A stretch of 64,000 nucleotides of DNA from Streptomyces echinatus. GTDB taxonomy: Bacteria; Actinomycetota; Actinomycetes; Streptomycetales; Streptomycetaceae. A program made the position numbers and the translations under genes. Positions 44,130 through 54,538 of this stretch are shown here, in pieces. The notes under the pieces were generated by a model. It ran no database searches, had not been told where the DNA came from, and saw only the letters and a program-made list of their open reading frames with translations. The stretch is from positions 1 through 64,000 of the forward strand of contig NZ_JACHJK010000018.1 of assembly GCF_014203595.1 (NCBI RefSeq). Direction: 5' to 3'. Within the stretch, counting starts at the first letter, position 1. The number at the start of each line of letters is the position of its first letter.

Positions 44130-45008
44130 TCAGGAATCCCGGAGTCTCTTCAGCCGCTCCACGTCCGCCGCGTGCCCCTCCTTGCCGCCGGGCGTCTCGA
44201 TGATCAGTGGGACGCCCTCGGTCGCGGGATGGGTCATGAGCGCGCGGAACGGATCCTCGCCGATGTGACCGGCGCCGATGTTCTCGTGCCGGTCCTTGTG
44301 CGCGCCCACCACGTCCTTGGAGTCGTTGGCGTGGATCAGCTTCAGCCGGCCCGCGCCGACGGTGTCCACCAGCAGGTCCAGGGTCTGGTGCATGCCGCTC
44401 GGCCCGGTCAGGTCGTGCCCGGCGGCGAAGATGTGGCAGGTGTCCAGGCACACGCCCAGCTTCGGATGGGCGTCCAGCGCCTCGAAGTACGGCCCGAAGT
44501 CCCAGGTCCGCGAGCACAGCGAGGCACCCTGCCCGGCGGTCGACTCCAGCAGCAGGAACGGGTCGTCGTCGTGGCTCAGCTCGTCCAGCAGGGGAAGCAG
44601 GTGCTCGCGCACCTGCTTCAGCGCCACGTCCCGGGCCCGGCCGCCGGTCGCGCTCCCGGTGTGCACGACCACACCCAGGGCGCCGATCTCCCGGCCGCGC
44701 CGCAGCGAGTGCCTGAGCGACTCCACCGACCGCTCCACGGTCGCCTCGGTGTGCGAGCCGAAGTTGATCAGGTAGGGGGCGTGGACGTACGCCGGGACCG
44801 ACTCCTCGGCGCACGCCGCGCGGAACGCCTCGTCCTGCCGCGGGTTGCCGGCGGGGGTGGCCCAGCCGCGCGGGTTGGCGACGAAGACCTGCACGGTCTC
44901 CGCCTTCAGGTCACGGGCGTAGGACAGCCCGACGGAGTGCAGTCCGCCGGCCACGGGCACATGGCCGCCGACGGGGTTGCGGGGGAGGGAGGACTGAACG
45001 GGACTCAC
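44130..45008 (-). CDS. nfo: Endonuclease IV (AP endonuclease)
   Basis: A 292-residue TIM-barrel endonuclease that cuts abasic sites in base-excision repair. Zinc-binding and active-site motifs: GGLHSVGLSYA near the start, YVHAPYLINFGSH, GVVVHTGSATGG, LLLESTAGQG (Glu), VCLDTCHIFAAGHDL (Asp, His), LKLIHANDSK (His, Asp), HENIGAGHIG (His) and LIIETPGG (Glu). GTG at 45008 is the start; it lies inside a 9-bp inverted repeat. It follows the PASTA kinase gene on the same strand, 57 nt away, and may be co-transcribed. Confidence 0.94.
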   Translation of the reverse strand: MSPVQSSLPRNPVGGHVPVAGGLHSVGLSYARDLKAETVQVFVANPRGWATPAGNPRQDEAFRAACAEESVPAYVHAPYLINFGSHTEATVERSVESLRHSLRRGREIGALGVVVHTGSATGGRARDVALKQVREHLLPLLDELSHDDDPFLLLESTAGQGASLCSRTWDFGPYFEALDAHPKLGVCLDTCHIFAAGHDLTGPSGMHQTLDLLVDTVGAGRLKLIHANDSKDVVGAHKDRHENIGAGHIGEDPFRALMTHPATEGVPLIIETPGGKEGHAADVERLKRLRDS

Positions 45009-45016
45009 CCGTTCAG
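44994..45016. promoter_or_regulatory. Inverted repeat across the nfo start codon
   Basis: CTGAACGGG (44994-45002) and CCCGTTCAG (45008-45016) are perfect complements around ACTCA; the GTG start (minus strand, 45008-45006) lies in the loop and its right edge. It may hide the start in mRNA or be a dimeric operator. Confidence 0.5.
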
Positions 45017-45065
45017 GGTGTCATGTCCGCCCCCGCAACCGGGCCGCGGTCCCCGGTGAACCCGG

Positions 45066-47000
45066 TCACCGGATGGTGATCGTGATCGTCGACCCCTTGG
45101 GCGCCCGGTCGCCGCCCTCCACCGACTGCTCCTTCACGGTGTCGCCGAACAGCCCCAGCAGACCGCGGTCCTCGTCCACCTCGAAGCCGGCGCCCTCCAG
45201 GGCGTCGTGGGCGTCGTCCACGCTGTCCCCGACCACGTCCGGGACCTCGATCATCTCCGGGCCCTTGGACAGCGTCAGCGTCACCGTGTCGCCCTCCGCG
45301 GCCTGGCTCCCGTCGCCCGGGCTCTGCCGGGCGACCTTGCCGTCGTCGAACTCGGAGTTGACCCGCCCGGCGGCGATCCGCACCTTCAGGCCGGCGTTCG
45401 TCAGCTCCTCCTTCGCGCTGTCCAGGTCGTCACCGGTGACGTCCGGCACGTCGATGGGGCTGCCCTTGCTGACGACCAGCGCGATCGCCGAGCCCGCGTG
45501 CCGCTTGGTGCCCGCGTCCGGCGTCGTACGGATCACCGAGCCCTTGTCGACGTCCTCGCTGAACTCGCGGGTGACCATGCCCGGCTCCAGGCCGTCCGCC
45601 GTCAGCCGCGCCTGCGCCTTCGCGAGCGGCTTTCCCTCCACGTTCGGCACGTTCACCGTCTCCGGGCCCAGCGACACGGTCAGCGTCACCGAGTCGTGGT
45701 CCCGGATACGCGCGCCCGGCGCCGGGTCGCTGCCGATCACCGTGCCCCGCTTCACGGTGTCGCTGTAGGCACGCTTGACCTGGCCCACGTCGAGCCCGGC
45801 CGACTTCAGCCGGGCCTTCGCCTGCGTCTCGGTCTTCGTCAGCAGGGGCGGCACCTTGGTGAACTGACCGGAGTTGATGTACCAGATCCCGGCGCCCACG
45901 CCGAACACCACCAGCACGGCCGTGATCAGCGCCAGCACCGCGTGCCGGGGGCGGGCCGGGCGCAGGCGGCCGGGCACCGGCGGGCTCTGGAAGCGGGCGG
46001 TGCGGTCGATGCCGTCCCCGGCGCCGTCCGGGACGTCCTCGTCGACCGGCAGCGGCCGGGGCACGGTCAGCGCGCGCGGGATCACGCTCGTCCGGTCCTC
46101 GCCGTTGTCGTGCTCCGCGGTCAGCGCCTGCGGCGGCAGCGCGTCCAGCTGCTCGTCGGTCAGCGGCCGGCGGGCCTCGCGCACCTGGGCGAGCAGCGCC
46201 ACGGCGTCGTGCGGCCGGAGGTCCGGGGTGCGCGCGGTGGCCGACGCGACCAGCTCGTCCAGCTGGTACGGCAGCCCGGGCACGAGCGCCGAGGGCGGCG
46301 GTACGTCCTCGTGTATGTGCTTGTAGAGCACCTGGGCCGGGGAGTCCCCGGAGTGCGGCTTCGTGCCCGTGAGCATCTCGTAGAGCAGCACTCCGCACGC
46401 GTACACGTCGACACGCGGGTCCGTGGTGCCCTGCTCGATCTGTTCCGGCGCGAGATAGGAGACGGTCCCGAGCACCGCACCGGTCGTGCTGGTCACCGTG
46501 TCCACGGAGCGCACCAGCCCGAAGTCGGCGACCTTGACCCGGCCGTCGTCGCCTATCAGCACGTTCTCGGGCTTCATGTCGCGGTGCACGAACCCGGCCC
46601 GGTGCGCGGCACCGAGCGCGGCGAGCACCGGCTCCAGGATGTCGAGCGCGGCCCGCGGCTGTACGGCGCCCCGCTCCCGCAGCACGTCCCGCAGGGTGCA
46701 GCCGGCGATGTACTCCATCGCCAGGTAGACGTACGACCCGTCGGTGCCCTGGTCGAAGACCTGCACCACGTTGGGGTGGTCGAGCCGGGCGACGGACTTC
46801 GCCTCCCGGATGAACCGCTCGACGAAGGACCCGTCGGAGGCGAGCGTCGGGTGCATCACCTTCAGCGCGAGAACGCGGTCCAGGCGGGTGTCCAGGGCCC
46901 GGTAGACCGTGGCCATCCCGCCGGCCGCGATCCGCGCGTCGACGCGATACCTGCCGTCGAGCAGCTGCCCGACGAGGGGGTCCGAAAGGGTCGTATCCAC
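45066..47000 (-). CDS. PASTA-domain Ser/Thr protein kinase (PknL/PknB-like)
   Basis: A 644-residue membrane kinase. The kinase domain (about 15-275) has RIAAGGMATVYRA, LALKVMH, the catalytic VHRDMKPEN and DFGLVRS, and activation-loop threonines (TVTSTTGAVLGT). One membrane helix (about 354-376) is followed by four PASTA repeats (about 380-644: NVPNVEGKPLA, DVPDVTGDDLD, EVPDVVGDSVD). PASTA domains bind peptidoglycan fragments. The M. tuberculosis counterpart PknL (Rv2176) sits next to Rv2175c, its substrate; an Rv2175c-like gene lies 4 kb away here, across the thi genes. The GTG at 47000 follows GAGAGG-poor sequence. Confidence 0.93.
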   Translation of the reverse strand: MDTTLSDPLVGQLLDGRYRVDARIAAGGMATVYRALDTRLDRVLALKVMHPTLASDGSFVERFIREAKSVARLDHPNVVQVFDQGTDGSYVYLAMEYIAGCTLRDVLRERGAVQPRAALDILEPVLAALGAAHRAGFVHRDMKPENVLIGDDGRVKVADFGLVRSVDTVTSTTGAVLGTVSYLAPEQIEQGTTDPRVDVYACGVLLYEMLTGTKPHSGDSPAQVLYKHIHEDVPPPSALVPGLPYQLDELVASATARTPDLRPHDAVALLAQVREARRPLTDEQLDALPPQALTAEHDNGEDRTSVIPRALTVPRPLPVDEDVPDGAGDGIDRTARFQSPPVPGRLRPARPRHAVLALITAVLVVFGVGAGIWYINSGQFTKVPPLLTKTETQAKARLKSAGLDVGQVKRAYSDTVKRGTVIGSDPAPGARIRDHDSVTLTVSLGPETVNVPNVEGKPLAKAQARLTADGLEPGMVTREFSEDVDKGSVIRTTPDAGTKRHAGSAIALVVSKGSPIDVPDVTGDDLDSAKEELTNAGLKVRIAAGRVNSEFDDGKVARQSPGDGSQAAEGDTVTLTLSKGPEMIEVPDVVGDSVDDAHDALEGAGFEVDEDRGLLGLFGDTVKEQSVEGGDRAPKGSTITITIR

Positions 47001-47302
47001 GAGAGGCGAGTCTACGAGGGAGTACCGACACCACCGCCCCGCTCACCGGCATTGGAGCGCGACTGAAGCCGACCTGTGACGCTTCCCACGCCCGGCACGC
47101 ACCGGAGGCGACGACCCGGCCCCACGCCCCGCACCCGCCCCGACCCCGTCGGCCGCCGACGGCGAAGGCACGGCCGGGCCCTCCCCTGCCCGGCGGCCGC
47201 CGGTGGTGAAGAGGTTCTGGTGAAGGGGTTCTACGGGAGAGCCCCCTCCGTCAGGTGACCGTGACGGGCGGGGCGTGGGCGGGAGGGCGGTTCCGGTGCC
47301 GG
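47001..47302. other. Gene-poor stretch between the kinase and thiG
   Basis: Very GC-rich, no coding frame that I trust. It contains a tandem 14-nt repeat, GGTGAAGAGGTTCT (47205-47218) and GGTGAAGGGGTTCT (47219-47232). It should include the promoter of the kinase gene, which I could not place. Confidence 0.6.
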
Positions 47303-48100
<798 letters not shown>

Positions 48101-48313
48101 TCAGCCTCCTTGCACGGCCGTGAGGACTTCGACGCGGTCGCCCTCGGCCAGGGCGGTCGTCGCCCACTGCGTGCGCGGGACGACGGTCTCGTTGACGGCG
48201 GCGGCCACCCCGCGCGGCGCCGCGGTCAGGGTCCGGACGAGGGAGTCCAGCGCGGTGCCGGCGGCGACCCGGCGGGGTTCGCCGTTGACGGAGATGGTGA
48301 CGGAGAGGTTCAT
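48101..48313 (-). CDS. thiS: Sulfur-carrier protein ThiS
   Basis: A 70-residue beta-grasp protein ending in Gly-Gly (AVQGG), where sulfur is carried as a thiocarboxylate for thiazole formation. The N-terminus MNLSVTISVNGEP and VNETVVPRTQWATTAL are typical. It overlaps the thiO stop by 4 nt (ATGA) and lies 3 nt before thiG. Its length is at the usual size. Confidence 0.95.
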   Translation of the reverse strand: MNLSVTISVNGEPRRVAAGTALDSLVRTLTAAPRGVAAAVNETVVPRTQWATTALAEGDRVEVLTAVQGG

Positions 48314-49488
48314 ACGGGCTGCTCCAGGTGTTCCGTCCGGTCCAGGGGCGCGGCGCCGAACCGCCGCGGGGTGAACGGGCGCGCCTCCTCCGGGAGCCCG
48401 CCGGTGACCAGCGCGTGCGCCAGCGCGTCGCCGGTGACCGGGGTGAGCAGCACGCCGTTGCGGTAGTGCCCGGTGGCCAGCAGCAGCCCGGCCAGGCCGG
48501 ACGGGCCGAGCAGCGGCGCGTTGTCCGGGGAGCCGGGGCGCAGCCCGGCCCGGGTCTCGGTGAGCGGAAGCTCGGTGATGCCGGGCACCAGCTCGTGGGC
48601 GTCGCGCAGCAGCTCGTACACGCCGCCGGCCGTGACCGTCGTGTCCCAGCCCAGTTCCTCGGTGGTGGCGCCGACGACCAGCTCACCGTTCTCCCGGGGC
48701 ACCAGGTAGACATGGCTGCCGCGCACCACGGCCCGCACGGTCCGGCTCAGGAACGGCGCGTACCGGCGCGGCACGGTCAGCCGCAGCACCTGCCCCTTGA
48801 CCGGCCGCACCGGCGGCAGCAGCTCGTCCGGCACGCCCGCGAGACGCCCGCTGAAGCTTCCCGCGGCGAGCACCACCTGCTCGGCGCGCAGCCCGGTGCC
48901 GTCCGCCGTGGTGACCCCGACGGCCCGGTCCCGCACCACGTCCAGCCGCTCCGCCCAGACGCGGTGGAAGACCACGCCCGCCCGCTCGCAGGCGGCCACC
49001 AGGGCCGCCGCCAGCCGGCGCGGATCGATCTGGTGGTCGCCGTCGACCCGCAGGCCGCCGCGCACCCCCGGCGCGAGCATCGGCTCCAGCCGCCGGGCCT
49101 CCCGCCCGGACAGCCACTCCGACTCGAGGCCCGAGCGATGCTGGAGCGCATGCAGTTCCCGCAGGTGGGCACGGTCGTCGGCGTCGAGCGCGACGGCGAG
49201 GGTGCCACAGCGGCGATAGCCGAGGTCGTGGCCGGTCAGTTCGGCCAGCTCGGCCGCGAACGCCGGGTAGCGGCGGGCCGACTCCAGGTTCAGGGCGAGC
49301 AGGGTCTCCTCGCCGTAGTGCAGTTCGGTGACCGCGGCCAGCATCCCGGCCGCCACCTGCGCGGCCCCGCCCCCGGGCGTGGGGTCCACCACGGCCGTGG
49401 CGAGCCCGCGCTGCGCGGCCCGCCAGGCCGTGACCAGGCCGATGATTCCGCCCCCGATCACGAGGACGTCGGACGTACGTGACGACAT
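48310..49488 (-). CDS. thiO: Glycine oxidase ThiO
   Basis: A 392-residue FAD enzyme of the D-amino-acid oxidase family. The N-terminal Rossmann motif VLVIGGGIIGLVTAWRAAQRG binds FAD; the C-terminal GLRPGSPDNAPLLG and LLLATGHYRNGVLLTP are family hallmarks. It supplies dehydroglycine for the thiazole ring. The start is the ATG at 49488, just after the riboswitch; the frame upstream would include the aptamer and is rejected. It is the first gene of thiO-thiS-thiG. Confidence 0.95.
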   Translation of the reverse strand: MSSRTSDVLVIGGGIIGLVTAWRAAQRGLATAVVDPTPGGGAAQVAAGMLAAVTELHYGEETLLALNLESARRYPAFAAELAELTGHDLGYRRCGTLAVALDADDRAHLRELHALQHRSGLESEWLSGREARRLEPMLAPGVRGGLRVDGDHQIDPRRLAAALVAACERAGVVFHRVWAERLDVVRDRAVGVTTADGTGLRAEQVVLAAGSFSGRLAGVPDELLPPVRPVKGQVLRLTVPRRYAPFLSRTVRAVVRGSHVYLVPRENGELVVGATTEELGWDTTVTAGGVYELLRDAHELVPGITELPLTETRAGLRPGSPDNAPLLGPSGLAGLLLATGHYRNGVLLTPVTGDALAHALVTGGLPEEARPFTPRRFGAAPLDRTEHLEQPV

Positions 49489-49502
49489 GGGCGTCCAGCC
49501 CC

Positions 49503-49588
49503 TCCCTTCGCCGGCATGACCCGGATCAGGTTCGTACGGTCGGAGGCCGCCAGCCTCCCTCTCAGCCCGGTGCGTCCGGGCTCCCGCG
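49503..49588 (-). ncRNA. TPP riboswitch (THI element)
   Basis: On the minus strand the leader has CGGGAGCCCGG, the conserved CTGAGAGGGAGGC block, then CGACCGTACGAACCTGATCCGGGT and ATGCCGGCGAAGGGA, the core of the thiamine pyrophosphate aptamer. It lies 14 nt before thiO; its 3' end GGGAGG is the natural ribosome site for thiO, so TPP binding should hide it and block translation. Confidence 0.95.
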
Positions 49589-49606
49589 AGTGCTTGTACG
49601 GTGGCC

Positions 49607-49636
49607 ACCCTAGCTCGCCGTCCTCGTCACTCGTAA
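49607..49636 (-). promoter_or_regulatory. Promoter of the thiO-thiS-thiG operon
   Basis: Minus strand TTACGA (49636-49631), an 18-nt spacer and TAGGGT (49612-49607). Transcription would begin about 10 nt before the TPP aptamer. The -35 element overlaps the ribosome site of the divergent small gene at 49651. Confidence 0.65.
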
Positions 49637-49650
49637 GGGAGCCCCGCCTC

Positions 49651-50001
49651 ATGGCCCGGTCGCTCGACGGACTGACCTTCGCCCCGGTGTCGGACCAAGC
49701 CCCAGGTCAGGTGGGTACCCGCACCCGGTTCGCCTACCACGAGGAGGCCGGCGGGATCTGGGCCGAGTACGCGGGCGGTGACGTGGTGCGCGGCTATCTG
49801 GTCGGCACCCGCGAGGGGGACCGGCTGGACTTCCGGTACGTGCAGCTCAGGACCGACGGGACGACCGCCTCGGGGCACTGCGTGTCCACGGTGGTGGAGC
49901 CGGCGGACGGGCGGCTGCGGCTGGAGGAGACCTGGGAGTGGGAGTCCCGGCCGGGCTCCGGCACGAGCGTTGTGGAGCAGGTCATCGAGCACGCCCCCTG
50001 A
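49651..50001 (+). CDS. Small lipocalin-like hypothetical protein
   Basis: A 116-residue soluble beta-rich protein: RTRFAYHEEAGGIWAEYAGGDVVRGYLVG and GDRLDFRYVQLRTDG, then RLRLEETWEWESRPGSG suggest an antiparallel beta-barrel. It is often listed in Streptomyces as an N-acetylglutamate-synthase-like or unknown protein; I would not rely on that name. The ATG at 49651 follows AAGGGA; upstream ATG at 49516 is inside the TPP riboswitch on the other strand and was rejected. It is divergent from thiO and 32 nt before the FAD oxidoreductase. Confidence 0.72.
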   Translation: MARSLDGLTFAPVSDQAPGQVGTRTRFAYHEEAGGIWAEYAGGDVVRGYLVGTREGDRLDFRYVQLRTDGTTASGHCVSTVVEPADGRLRLEETWEWESRPGSGTSVVEQVIEHAP

Positions 50002-50033
50002 CTGACGGTTCGTCATGTGTCTATGGTGATCGG

Positions 50034-51266
50034 GTGAGCGAGCAGACAGCGGAAGAGGGCACGTCGCCGGGGCGGCACGTGGTCGTCGCCGGTGCGGGCA
50101 TGGCCGGGGTGCAGACCGCGGTCGCCCTGCGGGAACAGGGTTTCCGGGGCCGTGTGACCGTCATCGGCGCCGAGCCGCACCAGCCGTACGACCGGCCGCC
50201 GCTGTCGAAGGCCGTGCTGCTCGGCAAGGCCGAGGACTCCGCCTTCGACGTGGACTTCGAGGCCCTCGGGGTCGAGCTGCGGCTCGGCTGCGAGGTGCAC
50301 GGCCTCAGGCCCGCCGCGCGCGAGCTGGACACCGAGACGGGCCCGGTGCCGTACGACGTCCTGGTCCTCGCCACCGGCGCCGAACCGATCACACTGCCGG
50401 GCACCGACGGCGTGCCCGGGGTCCATCTGCTGCGCACCCTGGACGACGCGGAACGGCTGCGGCCCGTCCTCGCCCGGCAGCACGACATCGTGGTCGTCGG
50501 CGCCGGCTGGATCGGCGCCGAGTTCGCCACCGCCGCCCGTGAGGCCGGCTGCGCGGTGACCGTGGTGGAGGCCGCCGACCACCCGCTCGCCGGTGCCCTG
50601 CCCGCCGAGGTGGCCGCGCCCATGGCCGCCTGGTACGCCGACAGCGGCACACTGCTGCGCACCCACGCGCGCGTGGAGCGCGTCGAGCCCGGCGTGGTGG
50701 TCCTCGCCGACGGCACCCGGCTGCCCGCGGACGCCGTCGTCGTCGGCATCGGCGCCCGCCCCGCGACCGGCTGGCTGGCGGGCTCCGGCGTCGAACTGGG
50801 CGCGCACGGCGAGGTCCTCGCCGACGCCCGCCTGCGCACGTCCCTGCCGGACGTGTACGCGGTCGGGGACTGCGCCTCCTTCCCCTCGGCCCGCTACGGC
50901 GAACGGCTCCTCGTCCACCACTGGGACAACGCCCTGCAGGGCCCGCGCACGGTCGCCGCGAACATCCTCGGCGAGACCCCGGCGGTCTACGACCCGGTGC
51001 CGTACTTCTGGTCCGAGCAGTTCGGCCGGTTCGTGCAGTACGCGGGCCACCACGCGGCGGCCGACCGCATGGTGTGGCGCGGCGATCCGGCGGGGCCGTC
51101 CTGGACGGTGTGCTGGCTGCGTGAGGGCCGTCTGGTGGCCCTGCTGGCCGTCGGCCGTCCGCGTGACCTGGCCCAGGGCCGGCGCCTGATCGAGGCGGGC
51201 CGGCACATGGACGCCGAGGCCCTGTCCGACCCGGCCAGGCCCCTGAAAGGCGCGACGGCGGACTAG
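50034..51266 (+). CDS. FAD/NAD(P)-dependent ferredoxin-reductase-like oxidoreductase
   Basis: A 410-residue flavoprotein of the BphA4/putidaredoxin-reductase group. The FAD motif VVVAGAGMAGVQTAVALRE is at about residues 16-34, then LSKAVLLG, LVLATGAEP, the NAD motif DIVVVGAGWIGAEFATAARE, VYAVGDCASFP and the C-terminal reductase domain with PYFWSEQFGRFVQYAG. It should reduce a ferredoxin for a monooxygenase; no such partner is nearby. GTG at 50034 was chosen because TATGGT ends 6 nt before it (leaderless type) and the upstream frame belongs to the preceding gene. Confidence 0.9.
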   Translation: MSEQTAEEGTSPGRHVVVAGAGMAGVQTAVALREQGFRGRVTVIGAEPHQPYDRPPLSKAVLLGKAEDSAFDVDFEALGVELRLGCEVHGLRPAARELDTETGPVPYDVLVLATGAEPITLPGTDGVPGVHLLRTLDDAERLRPVLARQHDIVVVGAGWIGAEFATAAREAGCAVTVVEAADHPLAGALPAEVAAPMAAWYADSGTLLRTHARVERVEPGVVVLADGTRLPADAVVVGIGARPATGWLAGSGVELGAHGEVLADARLRTSLPDVYAVGDCASFPSARYGERLLVHHWDNALQGPRTVAANILGETPAVYDPVPYFWSEQFGRFVQYAGHHAAADRMVWRGDPAGPSWTVCWLREGRLVALLAVGRPRDLAQGRRLIEAGRHMDAEALSDPARPLKGATAD

Positions 51267-51330
51267 CGGGCCGTCCCGGGTGGACCTGCCCGGCTTCCGA
51301 CTGTCAGCGGGGGATGGCAGGCTTGTCCTC

Positions 51331-51696
51331 GTGACCGAGATTGACGCAAAGATCGATGCTCTCGTCCCCGCCTGGCTCACCCTCCCCGACATCGCCGAAC
51401 AGCTCGGCGTCGAGGTGACGCGCGTGCGGCAGCTGGTCAAGGACGGCCAGCTCATCGCCGTACGCCGAGGTGAGAACAGGGCGCTGCACGTCCCCGCCGC
51501 CTTCATCGACGGGGACAAGGTGGTCAAGGGCCTGTCCGGGACCCTGACGCTCCTGCGGGACGACGGCTTCACGGACGAAGAGATGATCGAATGGCTCTTC
51601 ACCCCTGACCCGACCCTGCCCGGCACCCCCGCGCAGGCCCTGAGCGAGAATCGCGGCACGGAGGTGAAGCGCCGCGCCCAGGCGCTCGCCGTCTGA
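51331..51696 (+). CDS. Rv2175c-family DNA-binding protein
   Basis: A 121-residue protein. The N-terminal half is a winged helix-turn-helix ([28 protein letters not shown]), the C-terminal half contains [29 protein letters not shown], the hallmark of the Rv2175c family. In M. tuberculosis this protein binds DNA and loses binding when phosphorylated by PknL. The PASTA kinase at 45066-47000 is the likely partner. GTG at 51331; the sequence upstream (CAGGCT, 7 nt) looks like a weak -10 box of a leaderless gene. A strong terminator follows. Confidence 0.9.
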   Translation: MTEIDAKIDALVPAWLTLPDIAEQLGVEVTRVRQLVKDGQLIAVRRGENRALHVPAAFIDGDKVVKGLSGTLTLLRDDGFTDEEMIEWLFTPDPTLPGTPAQALSENRGTEVKRRAQALAV

Positions 51697-51713
51697 GCCG
51701 ACCCGCAGCAGGA

Positions 51714-51746
51714 GGTGGCGTGCGGGCCCGGCGCCCGCACGCCACC
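51714..51746 (+). terminator. Terminator between the Rv2175c-like gene and thiE
   Basis: Perfect 13-bp stem: GGTGGCGTGCGGG (51714-51726) and CCCGCACGCCACC (51734-51746), loop CCCGGCG. It lies 18 nt after the DNA-binding protein gene. Confidence 0.82.
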
Positions 51747-51787
51747 GCCCCGCACCACCGGGGACACCGACCAGGGGGGACCCACGC

Positions 51788-52435
51788 ATGTCCGACACCG
51801 CCCGCGCCGCGCTCGCCGACGCCCGTCTGTACCTGTGCACGGACGCCCGCAGGCGCCAGGGCGACCTGCCCGAGTTCCTGGACGCGGTCCTGGCCGGCGG
51901 TGTCGACATCGTGCAGCTGCGGGACAAGGGCATGGAGGCCGCCGAGGAGCTGGAGCACCTGAAGGTCTTCGCCGACGCGTGCGCCCGGCACGGCAAGCTG
52001 CTCGCGGTCAACGACCGGGCCGATGTCGCCCACGCCGCCCGCGCCGACGTGCTGCACCTCGGACAGGGCGACCTGCCGGTCCCCGCGGCCCGTGCGGTGC
52101 TCGGTGACGGGGTGCTGATCGGCCGCTCCACGCACGCCGAGGCGGAGGCCGCCGCGGCCGCCGTCCAGGAGGGCGTGGACTACTTCTGCACCGGCCCCTG
52201 CTGGCCCACCCCCACCAAGCCCGGCCGCCACGCCCCCGGCCTCGACCTGGTCCGCCACACGGCGGGCCTCGGCACCGACCGTCCCTGGTTCGCCATCGGC
52301 GGCATCGACCTCGGCAACCTGGACCAGGTGCTGGACGCCGGTGCCCGCAGGGTGGTGGTGGTCCGCGCGATCACCGAGGCGGACGACCCGGGCGCGGCGG
52401 CGGCGGAGTTCACGAAGCGGCTGCGACAGGGCTAG
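51788..52435 (+). CDS. thiE: Thiamine-phosphate synthase
   Basis: A 215-residue TIM-barrel enzyme joining the pyrimidine and thiazole halves of thiamine. Motifs: [12 protein letters not shown] with the substrate-binding Gln, Arg and Lys, [30 protein letters not shown] and [44 protein letters not shown] closes the phosphate pocket. ATG at 51788 follows GGGGGGAC. It is separated from the thiO-S-G operon and read in the opposite direction; I see no TPP riboswitch before it, so its control differs. Confidence 0.95.
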   Translation: MSDTARAALADARLYLCTDARRRQGDLPEFLDAVLAGGVDIVQLRDKGMEAAEELEHLKVFADACARHGKLLAVNDRADVAHAARADVLHLGQGDLPVPAARAVLGDGVLIGRSTHAEAEAAAAAVQEGVDYFCTGPCWPTPTKPGRHAPGLDLVRHTAGLGTDRPWFAIGGIDLGNLDQVLDAGARRVVVVRAITEADDPGAAAAEFTKRLRQG

Positions 52436-52473
52436 AGCAGGGGCGGTGGAGGTGATCCACTGTCCCGGGTTTT

Positions 52474-52490
52474 TGTCCAAGGGGTGGACA
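52474..52490. promoter_or_regulatory. Inverted repeat upstream of metF
   Basis: TGTCCA (52474-52479), five bases, TGGACA (52485-52490). It lies 37 nt before the -35 box of metF, in a position suited to a regulator. Confidence 0.4.
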
Positions 52491-52526
52491 GGAAGCCGAC
52501 AATTCGGGCAAATTTCCTATGTATGG

Positions 52527-53485
<959 letters not shown>

Positions 53486-53541
53486 ACCGGCCGCACCGCA
53501 GTACGACACACTGCGTAGCGGTCACTGGGAGAGGGGCGTAC

Positions 53542-54477
53542 ATGGGCTGGACGGTCCTCTACATCGCGTTCGGCGTCGTCGCGCTGTGGTTGCTCGGCGA
53601 GGTACTGCTGCAGTACAAGGCACGGCTGCGCTGGCGGCTTCTGGCGTTCGCCGGGTTCCTCGGCGTCGTGCTCGGCGTGCTGATGCCCTCCGTCATCGTG
53701 ATCGGGCTGGGCGCGATCGCCTTCGCGACCGGCCAGACCTACGTCACGCTGTCGTTCCGCCGCGGCTTCGCCGCCGGCTGGGCGGTCAAGCGGCCCGACG
53801 CCGGCACCGAGGCCGCCGGCGGCAGCAAGCGCCGCCGCGGCAGGGCGGACCGGCACGAGGCGGGCGGCCAGGACACCGACCCGGAGTTCGCCGGGACCGC
53901 CGACGACCGGGGCGCCGATCACGACGACGTCCACGACCCGAACGGGCACGGTCAGGCGTACGGCGGCTTCGACGACGACTACGACCGCGACGACGTCTTC
54001 ACCCCGGCCGGGGCCCGCACGATGGAGCCCACCGCCGCCGAGGCCACCGCCGTCTACGCGCCGCAGCCCCTCCCCGAGGACACCGGCAACTACGGCGTCT
54101 ACGCCGAGACCGCCACCACGGACACCGGCGGGCAGAACTACGCCTACGACTACTCCGGCTACGCCCAGCAGGGCTACGGCTACGAGTCCGCGGGCCAGCA
54201 GAGCTACGCCAACTACTCCGACCCGTACATCGGCAGCCAGTCCTACGGCTCCTACGACCAGGGATACGCCCAGCAGTACGGACAGCCCGGCTACGCCCAG
54301 GACCCGTACGCCACCGGCGGCTACGGCGAGACCCCGTCCGGCGGTGTGTGGGTGCCGCAGCAGCGCACCGACGAGACCTACGGCGGCGAACTCCCGCAGG
54401 AGCAGCCGTATCCGCACCAGCAGGGCGGGCAGCAGCCGCAGCCCGGCGCCGGGTACGACGAGCAGTACCGCTTCTGA
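53542..54477 (+). CDS. Membrane protein with Tyr/Gln/Gly-rich low-complexity tail
   Basis: A 311-residue protein. Two hydrophobic segments (about 3-24 and 33-70) anchor it; the rest is polar. Residues 83-180 are charged (KRRRGRADRHE, DDRGADHDDVHD). Residues 184-261 hold 18 tyrosines in YG, YAQQ and YGYES-type repeats, a prion-like composition that can favour phase separation or polymer binding. The C-terminus is Gln/Pro-rich. It is known from Streptomyces as a hypothetical membrane protein. ATG at 53542 follows GAGAGGGG. It is convergent with the CrtI-like gene. Confidence 0.82.
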   Translation: MGWTVLYIAFGVVALWLLGEVLLQYKARLRWRLLAFAGFLGVVLGVLMPSVIVIGLGAIAFATGQTYVTLSFRRGFAAGWAVKRPDAGTEAAGGSKRRRGRADRHEAGGQDTDPEFAGTADDRGADHDDVHDPNGHGQAYGGFDDDYDRDDVFTPAGARTMEPTAAEATAVYAPQPLPEDTGNYGVYAETATTDTGGQNYAYDYSGYAQQGYGYESAGQQSYANYSDPYIGSQSYGSYDQGYAQQYGQPGYAQDPYATGGYGETPSGGVWVPQQRTDETYGGELPQEQPYPHQQGGQQPQPGAGYDEQYRF

Positions 54478-54538
54478 CGGCCCGGAGCACCGGGCCCCGG
54501 GCCGCCGAGCTCCGGGCCACCCGCCGGCGGGGGTCCGC

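Noticed and set aside
49516-49650. An earlier ATG for the small gene at 49651
   Set aside because: It is inside the TPP riboswitch on the opposite strand and lacks a ribosome site.
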